DNA of 64,000 nucleotides from Candidatus Accumulibacter regalis. Its GTDB lineage: Bacteria; Pseudomonadota; Gammaproteobacteria; Burkholderiales; Rhodocyclaceae. Shown here in pieces: positions 28,086-37,624 of the stretch (the stretch's first letter is position 1; each line of letters begins with the position of its first letter). The stretch covers positions 122,011-186,010 of the forward strand of contig JEMY01000001.1 in assembly GCA_000585075.1 (NCBI GenBank). The letters are read 5' to 3'. Below the pieces are notes generated by a model that had not been told where the DNA came from, did no database searches, and was given only the letters and a program-made list of their open reading frames with translations. The translations under genes and the position numbers were made by a program.

Positions 28086-28107
28086 GTTTCAGTGGCGGCT
28101 TGGTCAA

Positions 28108-29511
28108 TCAGCGATCGCCGTAGGCTCGGCGGTTGGCGTTCGCGCCACCCCCATGGCCACTCTTCGGTCCTTCGCGGTAAGGCGTCCGCGGCATGCCTTC
28201 GCGGCGGGGAACAAATGGCTTCCCCTGGCGGTTGTCGCCACCCTTCCAGCCCGCCTTCCCGGTCGGTCGCGGTTTTGCCGGTGCTGCCCGACGCGTCGGC
28301 TCGTGACCTTCGACGACGGCGACCGGGATCAACTGCTTGGTGAAGCGCTCGATCTTGCGCACGTTGAAGTGCTCGGCGTGATGAACCAGCGAGATGGCCA
28401 GGCCATTGCGGCCGGCACGGCCGGTACGACCGATGCGGTGCACGTAGTCCTCGGCGAACTTCGGCAGGTCGTAGTTGAAGACGTGCGTGATCGTCGGCAC
28501 GTCGATGCCGCGTGCGGCGACGTCGGTGGCCACCAGGATGCGCACCTGACCGCGACGCATGGCGGTGAGCGTGCGGTTGCGGGCGCCCTGGTGCATGTCC
28601 CCGTGCAGCGCCGCGGCGTTCAGGCCGGCGACGTTGAGGCGATCGCTGACCGTATCGGCGTCACGCTTGGTGGCGGTGAACACCACCGCTTGATCGATCG
28701 ACGCATCGCGCAGGAGGTGGTCAAGGAGGCGGTTCTTGTGCGACAGGTCGTCGACGAAGTGCATGCGCTGCTCGATGTTGTCGTGCCGGGCGGTGGTCGC
28801 ATCGACGCGAATCTGCAGCGCGTCGCGGGTCATCCGCTTGGCCATCTCGCCGACCGTTCCGTCGAGCGTCGCCGAGAAGAGCATCGTCTGGCGATCGGCC
28901 GGAGTCGCCGACACGATTCTTTCGATGTCTTCGATGAAACCCATGTCCAGCATGCGGTCGGCTTCGTCAAGGACGAGGATCTCCAGTTGCGAAAAGTCGA
29001 TCTTTCCCGAACTCATGTGGTCGATCAGGCGGCCCGGCGTGGCGACCAGGATCGCCGGATTGCGGCCGAGGAGTTCCATCTGCTTCGGATAAGGCATGCC
29101 GCCGAGAATGGCAACGGCGCGCACGTGGTGCACCTGGCGGCCGTACTTGTCGGTGGCGGCGGTGACCTGCAGGGCGAGTTCGCGGGTCGGCGTCAGGACC
29201 AGCATTTTCGGCTGCGCTGGCTGGAAGCGCTGGCGATCGTTACCGCGCGAGCGGGCCGGGCGACGTTCCTGGCTGCTCGGGCTCGTCGGGCGGGCTGCTT
29301 CGGGCGCGCGTTCCTGCGCCGCGAAGCGATGTAGCGCCGGCAGCATGAAGGCCGCCGTCTTGCCCGAGCCGGTCTGCGAGGAAACCATCAGGTCGCGGCC
29401 TTCGAGGGCTGCCGGAATGGCCTGTTTCTGGACCGGCGTCGGTTCGCTGTAACCGGAATCGGTAAGGGCTTTGAGGATGGCCGGGTGGAGGCCAATTTCT
29501 GCAAAAGTCAT
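28108..29511 (-). CDS. rhlE: DEAD-box ATP-dependent RNA helicase, RhlE type
   Basis: The 467-residue helicase has every core motif: the F-x(6)-Q region at the start, SSQTGSGKT (motif I), PTRELA, ATPGR, DEAD, SAT and HRIGRTGR. The C-terminal tail is rich in G, R, K and P, typical of RhlE. It remodels RNA in ribosome assembly and RNA decay. It is transcribed alone, with about 286 non-coding bases upstream holding a short tandem repeat. Confidence 0.95.
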   Translation of the reverse strand: MTFAEIGLHPAILKALTDSGYSEPTPVQKQAIPAALEGRDLMVSSQTGSGKTAAFMLPALHRFAAQERAPEAARPTSPSSQERRPARSRGNDRQRFQPAQPKMLVLTPTRELALQVTAATDKYGRQVHHVRAVAILGGMPYPKQMELLGRNPAILVATPGRLIDHMSSGKIDFSQLEILVLDEADRMLDMGFIEDIERIVSATPADRQTMLFSATLDGTVGEMAKRMTRDALQIRVDATTARHDNIEQRMHFVDDLSHKNRLLDHLLRDASIDQAVVFTATKRDADTVSDRLNVAGLNAAALHGDMHQGARNRTLTAMRRGQVRILVATDVAARGIDVPTITHVFNYDLPKFAEDYVHRIGRTGRAGRNGLAISLVHHAEHFNVRKIERFTKQLIPVAVVEGHEPTRRAAPAKPRPTGKAGWKGGDNRQGKPFVPRREGMPRTPYREGPKSGHGGGANANRRAYGDR

Positions 29512-29609
29512 GGTTCTCTTTTCGATGGATGCGCCGCACTCTACCGCCAGGGCATAGTGCGTTGCGAAAAAACAAATGCAACGCCAACCAACGAAAAGCT
29601 GAGAGAAGC

Positions 29610-29636
29610 TTCGATCGATTCGATCGTTTCGATCGA
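29610..29636. repeat. Three tandem 9-bp repeats (TTCGATCGA)
   Basis: TTCGATCGA, TTCGATCGT and TTCGATCGA follow each other without a gap upstream of rhlE. Each contains the palindrome CGATCG, so the array is both direct and inverted. It lies about 100 bases before the rhlE start. Confidence 0.75.
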
Positions 29637-29797
29637 TTCACGGAAGTCAGCAGCTATCGGCACAAAAGCTTTGTGCCAGTGCGGCGCTGAATGAATCGAC
29701 ACCAGAAGGCAGGGGGGCTTGAGAGTTACGGCCAGGTTCGCGATGCTCGTCGCACCGTGCGGCCTGTTGCCGTTCAGTGCAGCCGCGCATTATAGCA

Positions 29798-30388
29798 TCA
29801 GCTCGCTGCAGGCGGTGCTTTTTTGCCTGTCTCGCTCAGTTTAAGTATCCGCGCTGCGAAAACCTCGGTGACCAGTACCGATTGCGCGCCAAAACGGAAG
29901 TGCGAGCGACGCGCCCACAGGCTGTCGGGCGCCGTCCCGTCGCGTTGCAGGGCGCGCAGCGCCGGTGCGAACAGGGCATGGCGGTTATCGAGGCGCCGGA
30001 AGTTGATCTTGCCACGTTTGAAGCCGGGGTGCGCGAAGAGCAGCGCGCCAAGCGAGCGGTTGCCCAGGCGCGCCAGCCAGACCTGCAGCGGGCCGCGTGG
30101 CCGACGCGGCAGCACGGTGTGGGCGAAGACGACCACCTGCTCATCACAGAGCAGAGCCACTTCGCGAATCCATGCCAGTACGCCCGGCCCGATACCCAGC
30201 CGCCGCGCCTCGTCGGTGGTCGGCAGGCCGAGGCCCTGGCGCAGCACACGTACCGCGAAGCCTCCTCTGGCCTGGATGCGCGCGGTCAGCGAGGCGCGGT
30301 CTCGCAGCCAGGGGATGAATGCGACGTTGGCGGGGGTGCGCAGCAAGCGGCTGCGCCAACGCCCCTGGGATGCGCTGCTGTCGAACAC
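29798..30388 (-). CDS. ubiC: Chorismate lyase (chorismate-pyruvate lyase)
   Basis: UbiC splits chorismate into 4-hydroxybenzoate and pyruvate, the first committed step of ubiquinone synthesis. The 196-residue product shows the family pattern: WLRDRASLTARI, then WIREVALLCDEQVVVFAHTVLP with the conserved Arg, LGNRSLGALLF, and finally WARRSHFRF followed by LVTEVF with the conserved Glu. Start is GTG 30388. It lies 14 bases after the DUF192 gene. No ubiA follows in the window. Confidence 0.85.
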   Translation of the reverse strand: MFDSSASQGRWRSRLLRTPANVAFIPWLRDRASLTARIQARGGFAVRVLRQGLGLPTTDEARRLGIGPGVLAWIREVALLCDEQVVVFAHTVLPRRPRGPLQVWLARLGNRSLGALLFAHPGFKRGKINFRRLDNRHALFAPALRALQRDGTAPDSLWARRSHFRFGAQSVLVTEVFAARILKLSETGKKAPPAAS

Positions 30389-30402
30389 CCGCCCGGCTTC
30401 GC

Positions 30403-30846
30403 TTATTGGGGACGCGGCGACTTGTCGATACCGGCGATGCGCGCGCCCGGCTTGATTCCCTTGCTGGCGAACCAGTCGAGGTTCATTTCCAGTGCGTAGC
30501 GTGCGTCAGCGGCTGCGCAGTGGTTGTCGTCGCTCTGCGGCTGCATTTTCTCGATGTTCAGAATGCGCCCCTCGTCGTCGAGAAAGGCGACCGACAGCGG
30601 CAGCAAGGTGTTGCGCATCCACATGCAATGGCGGGCTGCCTGGGTAAAGACGAAGAGCATCCCGTGGTTGGCCGGCATGCTGCGGCGATTCATCAGACCC
30701 TGGGCGCGATTGGCTTGATCGGCGGCCACTTCGGCTTCGATGCGGTGAAAGCCGGCGCTGAGCTCGATGCGCGCGAGCTGCGCGGGAACGGGTGGGGAAG
30801 CCAGCAAGGAGGCTAGCGCGATCAGGAAACAAGAAAACCTGTACAT
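30403..30846 (-). CDS. Exported DUF192 protein
   Basis: The 147-residue protein has a signal peptide (SCFLIALASLLASPPVPAQ) and the DUF192 core: RAQGLMNRRSMPANHGMLFVF, CMWMRNTLLPLSVAFLDD and YALEMNLDWFASKGIKPG. Function is unknown across the family. It precedes ubiC by 14 bases, probably on one transcript. The gene just upstream is the Lys/Ala-rich protein, 104 bases away. Confidence 0.87.
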   Translation of the reverse strand: MYRFSCFLIALASLLASPPVPAQLARIELSAGFHRIEAEVAADQANRAQGLMNRRSMPANHGMLFVFTQAARHCMWMRNTLLPLSVAFLDDEGRILNIEKMQPQSDDNHCAAADARYALEMNLDWFASKGIKPGARIAGIDKSPRPQ

Positions 30847-30950
30847 CGGGAACTCCGGGAGGGAGGTTGGACTGACCAGCAGGGCGAATCAACGGCGATA
30901 AGCCGACAGCAAGCGCGCCGGAAAGGCGCCAAGAAGGTGCTGGATCATGA

Positions 30951-31256
30951 CTACTTCCGTGATTTGCTCTTCGCTGGCGCCTTGCTTGTGGTTTTCGCCT
31001 TGGCATTGGTTTTGGCCGATGCGCCCTTCTGCGTGGGCGATTTTGTCGTGGCGCTCGACTTCGCCGCGACGGGTCTGGCGGATGACGAATTCTTTGCTGC
31101 TTTCGCTGCCGGCTTCGGGTGCACCGTGGCTTCGCCGAGGCTTACCTCGGCAGTGGCATTCTCGGCGGCTTTTGGTACCGCCAGTGTTGCCGTGCACGAG
31201 AGCAGGAGTGCGGCAGTCAGCAGGCTGCGCGCGGAAGGCTTGATGTTCGTTTTCAT
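30951..31256 (-). CDS. Small secreted Lys/Ala-rich (histone-tail-like) protein
   Basis: The 101-residue product has a signal peptide (SARSLLTAALLLSCTATLA, cleavage predicted near residue 25). A low-complexity tail rich in K, A, S and T follows, ending APAKSKSRK. The composition resembles H1-like tails, but the signal peptide argues for export. No family is recognised. It begins only eight bases after the nirN stop, so it is probably translated from the nirJ-nirN message. Function is unknown. Confidence 0.7.
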   Translation of the reverse strand: MKTNIKPSARSLLTAALLLSCTATLAVPKAAENATAEVSLGEATVHPKPAAKAAKNSSSARPVAAKSSATTKSPTQKGASAKTNAKAKTTSKAPAKSKSRK

Positions 31257-31264
31257 GGCCAGGG

Positions 31265-32863
31265 TCAGTGACTGGTGCCTTCGGAACGCGATATCTTGTT
31301 CCACACGTTGTACTTGCCGACCGGTTTCCTGGCCGGAATCCGCTTCACTTCCTTGAGCGTTTGCGCGTCGATCACCACTATTGCGCCATCGTCTTCCCAG
31401 AGGCTGGCCAGCGCGTAGCGCCCGTCACGAGTGAACTCGACGTGGGCCAGCGTCTGTCCCGGCTTGGCCCTGATCTGCCCGACCACTTCCAGGCTCTGTT
31501 TGTCGATCACCTGCAGGACATTCTTGTTTTCCTTGCTCATCATCGAGTCGGTGAAGGCGTAGCGGCTGTTCTCGTGGCTGCGCAGGAAGAATCCCGGTCC
31601 GAGCGTCTTGATTTCCTTGATGATCTTGTAGGTTTCGAGGTCGATGACGGTGATCACGCCTTCGTTCAGGTTGGGCGACGCCATGACCGTTCGCGTGCGA
31701 CCCGCCGGGTCTGTCCACTGCCAGGTGATGCCCGAGCCAAGATGCGGCATTCCCGGCAGGTCGAGGTCGGCGATTTTCTTGCGGCCATCGAGAAAGATCA
31801 CCTGTCCCTTGCTCGCCGAGCGCGACGCACCCAGGATCACGTGGTAGCTCTGGGTGAAAAAGAAATCGTCGAGGTAGTCCTTGAGCATCGTTCGCCGCGG
31901 ATAGAACATGGCCGGTGTGAAGTGTCCTTCCCGGTACTGGTAGTCGTGAACGAGACCTTCGGCAACCGGTTCGGCGTCGGGATCGTAGCTGATCTCCCAG
32001 GCTTCGGGAACGTCTTTCAGCGCGGCGACGAAACTCTTGCGCGGCGCCGCGTCGTAAACCGCCGACACGCGCGAAGTCTTGTCGCCGGCAGCGTTGAGCG
32101 TCGGGATGATCTTTACCAGCGAGAGGTCCTTGGCGTCGAGCAGGACCAGGCTGTGGGGCAGGTAGTTGGCGACCATCACCCACTTTCCATCTCCGGAGAC
32201 GGCGGCGTTGCGCGTGTTCAGGCCGGCGCGAATCTCGGCGACGACGACCAGGTTGTAGATGTCGAACTTTGTGATCCAGCCGTCGCGCGAAGCGAAATAG
32301 ACGAAGCGGCCGTCAGGCGAGAACTTCGGTCCGCCGTGCAGCGCGTAGCGGCTGGGAAAGCGGTACAGGCGTTCGAGCTTGTCGCCGTCGAGTACCGACA
32401 CGTGATTGTCGCCGGTTTCGACGACGATGAAGAGGTTGAGCGGGTCGGCACCTTTCAGCCCGGCGCCAGGCCGGTCGGGCAGCTTGGCGGCGTCGGCGTT
32501 GACCACCTGCGAGGAGCGAATCTCGCTTGCGTCCCATTGCGGCGCCGGCGTCACCTCGCTGTAGATCAGGTCGGCGAGTTGTTGCACCTGGTCGGCGCTC
32601 AACTTGTCGCCGAAAGCCGGCATTTGCGTGGCCACTCGTCCTTCGCCGATCACTTTCAGCGCTTCCGGCTTGCGCAGTCGGGCCAGGTTCTCCGGCAGTA
32701 GCGCCGGACCGATACCGCCGAAGCGCGTCTCGCCGTGGCAGGCGGCACAGTGCTCCTTGTACAGTGCCTGTACGCCGGGAACATCGGCTGCGCCGGCGAA
32801 CGACGATACACTGGCGAGAGACGCCGCCAGGCAGACGGCAGAAATTCCCAGGTGCCAGTTCAT
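31265..32863 (-). CDS. nirN: NirN-like cytochrome c / d1-propeller protein
   Basis: The 532-residue protein has a signal peptide, a class I cytochrome c domain with CAACH (C39, C42, H43), and a d1-type eight-bladed beta-propeller (about residues 130-525). NirN is the periplasmic dihydro-heme d1 dehydrogenase that finishes heme d1 and hands it to the nitrite reductase NirS. Length fits NirN (about 490-530) and it lies directly after nirJ, which favours NirN over NirS. ATG 32863 overlaps the nirJ stop by one base (TGATG). Confidence 0.82.
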   Translation of the reverse strand: MNWHLGISAVCLAASLASVSSFAGAADVPGVQALYKEHCAACHGETRFGGIGPALLPENLARLRKPEALKVIGEGRVATQMPAFGDKLSADQVQQLADLIYSEVTPAPQWDASEIRSSQVVNADAAKLPDRPGAGLKGADPLNLFIVVETGDNHVSVLDGDKLERLYRFPSRYALHGGPKFSPDGRFVYFASRDGWITKFDIYNLVVVAEIRAGLNTRNAAVSGDGKWVMVANYLPHSLVLLDAKDLSLVKIIPTLNAAGDKTSRVSAVYDAAPRKSFVAALKDVPEAWEISYDPDAEPVAEGLVHDYQYREGHFTPAMFYPRRTMLKDYLDDFFFTQSYHVILGASRSASKGQVIFLDGRKKIADLDLPGMPHLGSGITWQWTDPAGRTRTVMASPNLNEGVITVIDLETYKIIKEIKTLGPGFFLRSHENSRYAFTDSMMSKENKNVLQVIDKQSLEVVGQIRAKPGQTLAHVEFTRDGRYALASLWEDDGAIVVIDAQTLKEVKRIPARKPVGKYNVWNKISRSEGTSH

Positions 32864-34056
32864 CAGGCTCTCCGCAGTCTGATGTGCGGGGTGACGGTCA
32901 GGCGTTCGCGGCCAGGCTCGACACCGATTTCCTCGTCGTCCAGATAACAGCCCGGGTCTTCGGCCCAGGCGTCGCCGGTCAGCTGTTGGGCGCGCACGCG
33001 CGTGTTGCCGTTGCAGATGTCGAAGTGCTGGCAGTCGCCGCAACGTCCGGAGACGCGGCGCGGAAACTGTTTCAGACCGGCCATCAGGGGGTCGGAAACG
33101 TCCGTCCAGATTTCCGAGAAAGGCCGCTCGCGGATGTTGCCAAGGTTGTAGTGCCACCACATGGTGTCCGGATGGACATTGCCCAGATTGTCGATGTTGG
33201 CAACATTGACTCCCGATGAATTGCCACCCCATTGCGCCAACCGGGCACGGATGTTAGCCGCCTTGTCGGGAAACTTCTTCTTCACCCAGTAGAGGAAGTA
33301 GACGCCGTCGGCGTCATTGTTGCCGGTCGTGAATTCCTTGTGCAGGCCGCGCTGCTGATAATCCCAACAGGTATCGAAGAGCAGATCCATCGCCCAGCGC
33401 GTCAGCTTGTGCTGGGCATCGTCCTTGCGGTTCTTGTTGCCGCGGCCAGCGTAGTTGAGGTGCGAAAAGTAGAAGCGGTCGATGCCTTCGTCCTCGACGA
33501 GTTCGAGCAGCCGCGGCAGGTCGTGCGCATTGTCCTGGGTCATCGTGAAGCGGACGCCGATCTTCAGACCGAGGTCACGGCACAGGCGAATGCCTTTCAA
33601 AGACGCATCGAAGGCCCCTTCCATACGCCGGAACTTGTCGTGTGTCGCGCCCATGCCGTCGAGCGAAACGCCGACGTAGTCGAAGTCGCATTCGGCGATG
33701 CGATCGATGTTCGTCGCGTCGATCAACGTTCCATTGGACGACAGCCCGACGTAGAAGCCCATCGCTTTCGCCCGTTGGGCGATGGCGAAGATGTCCGCTC
33801 GCAGCAGCGGCTCGCCACCGGAAAGAATCAGCACCGGAACGCGAAAACGCTTGAGGTCGTCCATCACCGAAAAAATCTCGTCGGTGCTCAGTTCGCCGGG
33901 GAAGTCCTTGTCGGCGGAAATCGAATAGCAGTGCTTGCAGGTCAGGTTGCAGCGGCGGATGAGATTCCAGATCACCACCGGCGCCGGCGGGTTCTGCTTG
34001 GGGCCGGGCTGCTTGGGTGCGACAAGTTCCTGCATGTACTGGGAGATTCGAAACAT
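32863..34056 (-). CDS. nirJ: Heme d1 biosynthesis radical SAM protein NirJ
   Basis: NirJ removes the propionate side chains at C3 and C8 of the heme d1 precursor. The 397-residue protein has the radical SAM motif C36-x3-C40-x2-C43 (CNLTCKHC), the SAM-binding GGEPLLR, and a C-terminal cysteine set CGDCQHFDIC for a second cluster. ATG 34056 has GGGAAG upstream. An FNR/DNR-type promoter sits at 34077-34125. nirN follows with a TGATG overlap. The rest of the heme d1 set (nirE, nirD/L/G/H, nirF) and nirS are not in the window. Confidence 0.92.
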   Translation of the reverse strand: MFRISQYMQELVAPKQPGPKQNPPAPVVIWNLIRRCNLTCKHCYSISADKDFPGELSTDEIFSVMDDLKRFRVPVLILSGGEPLLRADIFAIAQRAKAMGFYVGLSSNGTLIDATNIDRIAECDFDYVGVSLDGMGATHDKFRRMEGAFDASLKGIRLCRDLGLKIGVRFTMTQDNAHDLPRLLELVEDEGIDRFYFSHLNYAGRGNKNRKDDAQHKLTRWAMDLLFDTCWDYQQRGLHKEFTTGNNDADGVYFLYWVKKKFPDKAANIRARLAQWGGNSSGVNVANIDNLGNVHPDTMWWHYNLGNIRERPFSEIWTDVSDPLMAGLKQFPRRVSGRCGDCQHFDICNGNTRVRAQQLTGDAWAEDPGCYLDDEEIGVEPGRERLTVTPHIRLRRA

Positions 34057-34076
34057 CGTGCACTTCCCGAAAGGAA

Positions 34077-34125
34077 ACCGTGTATTAGAGAGCAGCCCCG
34101 GCAGCTCGGCCTTGACGTGGATCAA
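34077..34125 (-). promoter_or_regulatory. FNR/DNR-type promoter of nirJ-nirN
   Basis: On the minus strand TTGATCCACGTCAA (34125-34112) differs from the consensus TTGAT-N4-ATCAA at one base. TCTAAT (34089-34084) matches TATAAT at five of six positions. With a start site near 34077 the box is centred at -41.5, the spacing of class II FNR activation. The nirJ ATG is about 20 bases further down. Anaerobic or nitric-oxide control is therefore likely. Confidence 0.72.
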
Positions 34126-34531
34126 GGCTCCGAGCATCCGGTGCCGGGCCTTCGATCAGGCGCAAGCCTGGCCAGGCGGCTGTTCGCCGCGCGGAGAAAG
34201 TCGCATTCTCACCCTCGTTTCTCCCGCCGGCAAGCTGTGACCGTCGATTCCTGGATTGGTGCGTTGCCGATGGGCGTGGTCATGGGGTATTTTCGCGGCG
34301 GCCAGGCGCTCCGGGCCGCGCGAACCGCTTTGTGCATGGCGCTGGACGCCGCTTCGTGAAGCGTTGAAAATGGCCGCTGGACGTCGTCGCGGCGATGGTG
34401 GAGTGATGGGCGTGGCGCGCATGGGGGCTGTGGCGGATCCGGTTGGCCGTCGTTTCTTAGTGGGTTTCTCGAGGTCGCAGGGCAGATGAAGGTAACAAGC
34501 TGGTGCACGCGGCGCAGCCGGGGCCGACTCC
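34126..34531. other. Non-coding stretch upstream of clsB
   Basis: About 400 bases lie between the nirJ regulatory region and the clsB start. Several short frames are open on both strands, but none shows a family, a good ribosome site or a compositional match to coding sequence. No structured RNA is evident. Confidence 0.4.
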
Positions 34532-35692
34532 ATGGCCGCTGAGTTCCTGCCCGGGAACCGCCTGACCTTGCTCAACAGCGGCAGCGAGTACTTTCCGGAA
34601 CTGATCAGGGCGATCGACGGCGCACGCCACGACGTGCACCTGGAAAGCTACATATTCGAGGACGATGCGACGGGCCGGGCGGTGGCTGCGGCGCTGTCGA
34701 TGGCTGCTCGACGCGGTGTGACGGTACGCGTTCTGGTCGACGGCTTCGGCGCCCGCGAGTTTGCCGACCGCCTGCAACCGGGGCTGGTCGCCGCAGGCGT
34801 GCAGGCAATGGTCTACCGACCCGACATCGCGCGCTTCCGTTTGCGCCGCCATCGTCTGCGTCGCTTGCACCGCAAGCTGGCGGTGGTCGACGGCGAAATT
34901 GCCTTTGTTGGCGGCATCAATGTCATCGATGATCTCAATACCCCCTATCAGATTCCGCCCCGCTACGACTACGCCGTTCGCGTCGAAGGCCCCTTGCTGG
35001 CGCCGATCCAGCAGGCGCAACATCGGCTGTGGGAAATCGTGCTGTGGGCGAAGCTCAATCGTCGTTACCGCGTGACGAGAGGCGTGCCGACCGATCTCGG
35101 ACCGTGCGGCGAGCAGACCGCGGCATTCCTGGTGCGGGACAATATTCTCCACCGCCGCGATATCGAGGAGGCCTACCTCGACGCGATCGGCGCTGCGCGG
35201 GAAGACATTCTCGTCGCCAACGCCTATTTCCTGCCCGGTCGCCGATTTCGCCGCGCCTTGCACGACGCCGTAAAACGCGGCGTTCGCGTGGTCATCCTGT
35301 TGCAGGGGCGGATCGAGTATCGGCTCATTCACTACGCCACGCAGGCGCTTTACGGCCGCCTGCTGGGCTCCGGCATCCGCATTTTCGAGTATCGACGCAG
35401 CTTCCTGCATGCCAAGGTGGCGGTCATCGACCGCCACTGGGCGACCGTCGGCTCGTCGAACATCGATCCCTTCAGTCTGCTGCTGGCCAGGGAAGCGAAT
35501 ATCGTCGTCAAGGATTCGCTGTTCGCCGAAAGTCTGCGCGAAAGTCTCGACCAGGCGATGCGCAATGGGGCGCGCGAACTGCCGGTCGATAGCTGGAAAC
35601 GCCTGCCCTGGCATTCGCGCCTGCTGCGCTGGGCGAGCTACAACCTGGTCCGGATCATGGTTGGCATCGTCGGTTATGGCGGCAAGCGCTAG
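34532..35692 (+). CDS. clsB: Cardiolipin synthase B (phospholipase D family)
   Basis: ClsB makes cardiolipin from phosphatidylglycerol, with phosphatidylethanolamine in some species. The 386-residue protein has two HKD motifs, His113-x-Lys115-x4-Asp120 (HRKLAVVD) and His293-x-Lys295-x4-Asp300 (HAKVAVID followed by GSSNIDPFS). It has no membrane helix at its N terminus, as expected for ClsB rather than ClsA. Its stop codon overlaps the convergent gluQ stop at CTAG. Confidence 0.93.
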   Translation: MAAEFLPGNRLTLLNSGSEYFPELIRAIDGARHDVHLESYIFEDDATGRAVAAALSMAARRGVTVRVLVDGFGAREFADRLQPGLVAAGVQAMVYRPDIARFRLRRHRLRRLHRKLAVVDGEIAFVGGINVIDDLNTPYQIPPRYDYAVRVEGPLLAPIQQAQHRLWEIVLWAKLNRRYRVTRGVPTDLGPCGEQTAAFLVRDNILHRRDIEEAYLDAIGAAREDILVANAYFLPGRRFRRALHDAVKRGVRVVILLQGRIEYRLIHYATQALYGRLLGSGIRIFEYRRSFLHAKVAVIDRHWATVGSSNIDPFSLLLAREANIVVKDSLFAESLRESLDQAMRNGARELPVDSWKRLPWHSRLLRWASYNLVRIMVGIVGYGGKR

Positions 35693-36630
35693 CCCGGGAA
35701 GATGCCACGCCGTGCGGGAACGCGCTCGATCGACCAGGCGGCAATCGCCCAGGGCCAGAAGTCACGCAGCGGTCCGCTGCTGATTTCCTGCGGTACGGTA
35801 TGGCCAAGAAAGCGCAACGCCGCCGCCAGGGCAGCGCTGCCGGCCGACCGATCGACGGCCGGCGCCTGCGTTTGCTTGGCGAGCTTCTCGCCGCAGGCAT
35901 TGGTCACCACGGGCAGGTGCGCGTAGGTCGGCGTGGCCAGCGCCAGGCGTTGCTGCAGCCAGATCTGCCGCGGCGTCGAATCGAGCAGATCGACGCCGCG
36001 CACCACCGCGTTGATTCCTTGCGCGGCGTCGTCAACGACGACTGCCAGCTGGTACGCGTACTGACCGTCGGCGCGCAACAATATGAAGTCGCCGACGGCG
36101 CGGTCGAGATTCTGCTCCACACGGCCCTGAACGCGGTCGCCAAAAGCGATCGTCGTGTCGGGCACGCGCAGCCGCCAGGCGCGCGCCGCACGGCCGCCGC
36201 GCAGGCCGTTGCGGCAGGTTCCCGGGTAGACCAGTCCGCCGTCGACCGCTCGCGGTGGCGAGCAGGCGGCGATTTCCGTTCGCGAGCAGGCGCAAGGGTA
36301 GACCTCGCCGTCGAGTTGCAGGCGCACCAGTTCGGCGTGATAGAGATCCAGGCGCTGGCTCTGGACGAGTACTTCGCCATCCCATGCGAAGCCGAAGCCT
36401 TCGAGGGTGCGCAGGATTTCGTCGGCGGCGCCGGGAAGCGTCCGCGGCTGGTCGACGTCCTCGATGCGCAGCAACCACTGGCCACCGTTGGCGCGGGCGT
36501 CGAGATAGCTGCCGACGGCGGCGACCAGCGAACCAAAGTGCAGCGGGCCCGTCGGTGAGGGCGCAAAACGGCCGCGATAGGGCGCAGGCAGGCGCCGAGC
36601 GCTCGCCTCCGCTACCCTGGCTGGGCTCAT
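35689..36630 (-). CDS. gluQ: Glutamyl-queuosine tRNA(Asp) synthetase
   Basis: GluQ attaches glutamate to the queuosine of tRNA(Asp). The 313-residue product is a truncated class I synthetase with the HIGH-like PLHFGS (His31) in GRFAPSPTGPLHFG, a zinc site built from CAC (YPCACSRTEI) and YPGTC, and the KMSKS-like KLAKQ. It lacks the anticodon-binding domain, as in the family. ATG 36630 was taken; the frame stays open upstream through argB but that part has no family resemblance. It is divergent from argB. Confidence 0.93.
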   Translation of the reverse strand: MSPARVAEASARRLPAPYRGRFAPSPTGPLHFGSLVAAVGSYLDARANGGQWLLRIEDVDQPRTLPGAADEILRTLEGFGFAWDGEVLVQSQRLDLYHAELVRLQLDGEVYPCACSRTEIAACSPPRAVDGGLVYPGTCRNGLRGGRAARAWRLRVPDTTIAFGDRVQGRVEQNLDRAVGDFILLRADGQYAYQLAVVVDDAAQGINAVVRGVDLLDSTPRQIWLQQRLALATPTYAHLPVVTNACGEKLAKQTQAPAVDRSAGSAALAAALRFLGHTVPQEISSGPLRDFWPWAIAAWSIERVPARRGIFPG

Positions 36631-36678
36631 CGCGCTCGGCACCGCGCACGCCGCCTTTTTATTTCCAACTCTGCCGCG

Positions 36679-37599
<921 letters not shown>

Positions 37600-37624
37600 C
37601 CGGGGCCTTCTGCTGAGCGCTTCC

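Noticed and set aside
31268..32701. Long plus-strand open frame of 477 codons
   Set aside because: It is the antisense of nirN, which has signal peptide, heme motif and propeller. High GC keeps opposite frames open.
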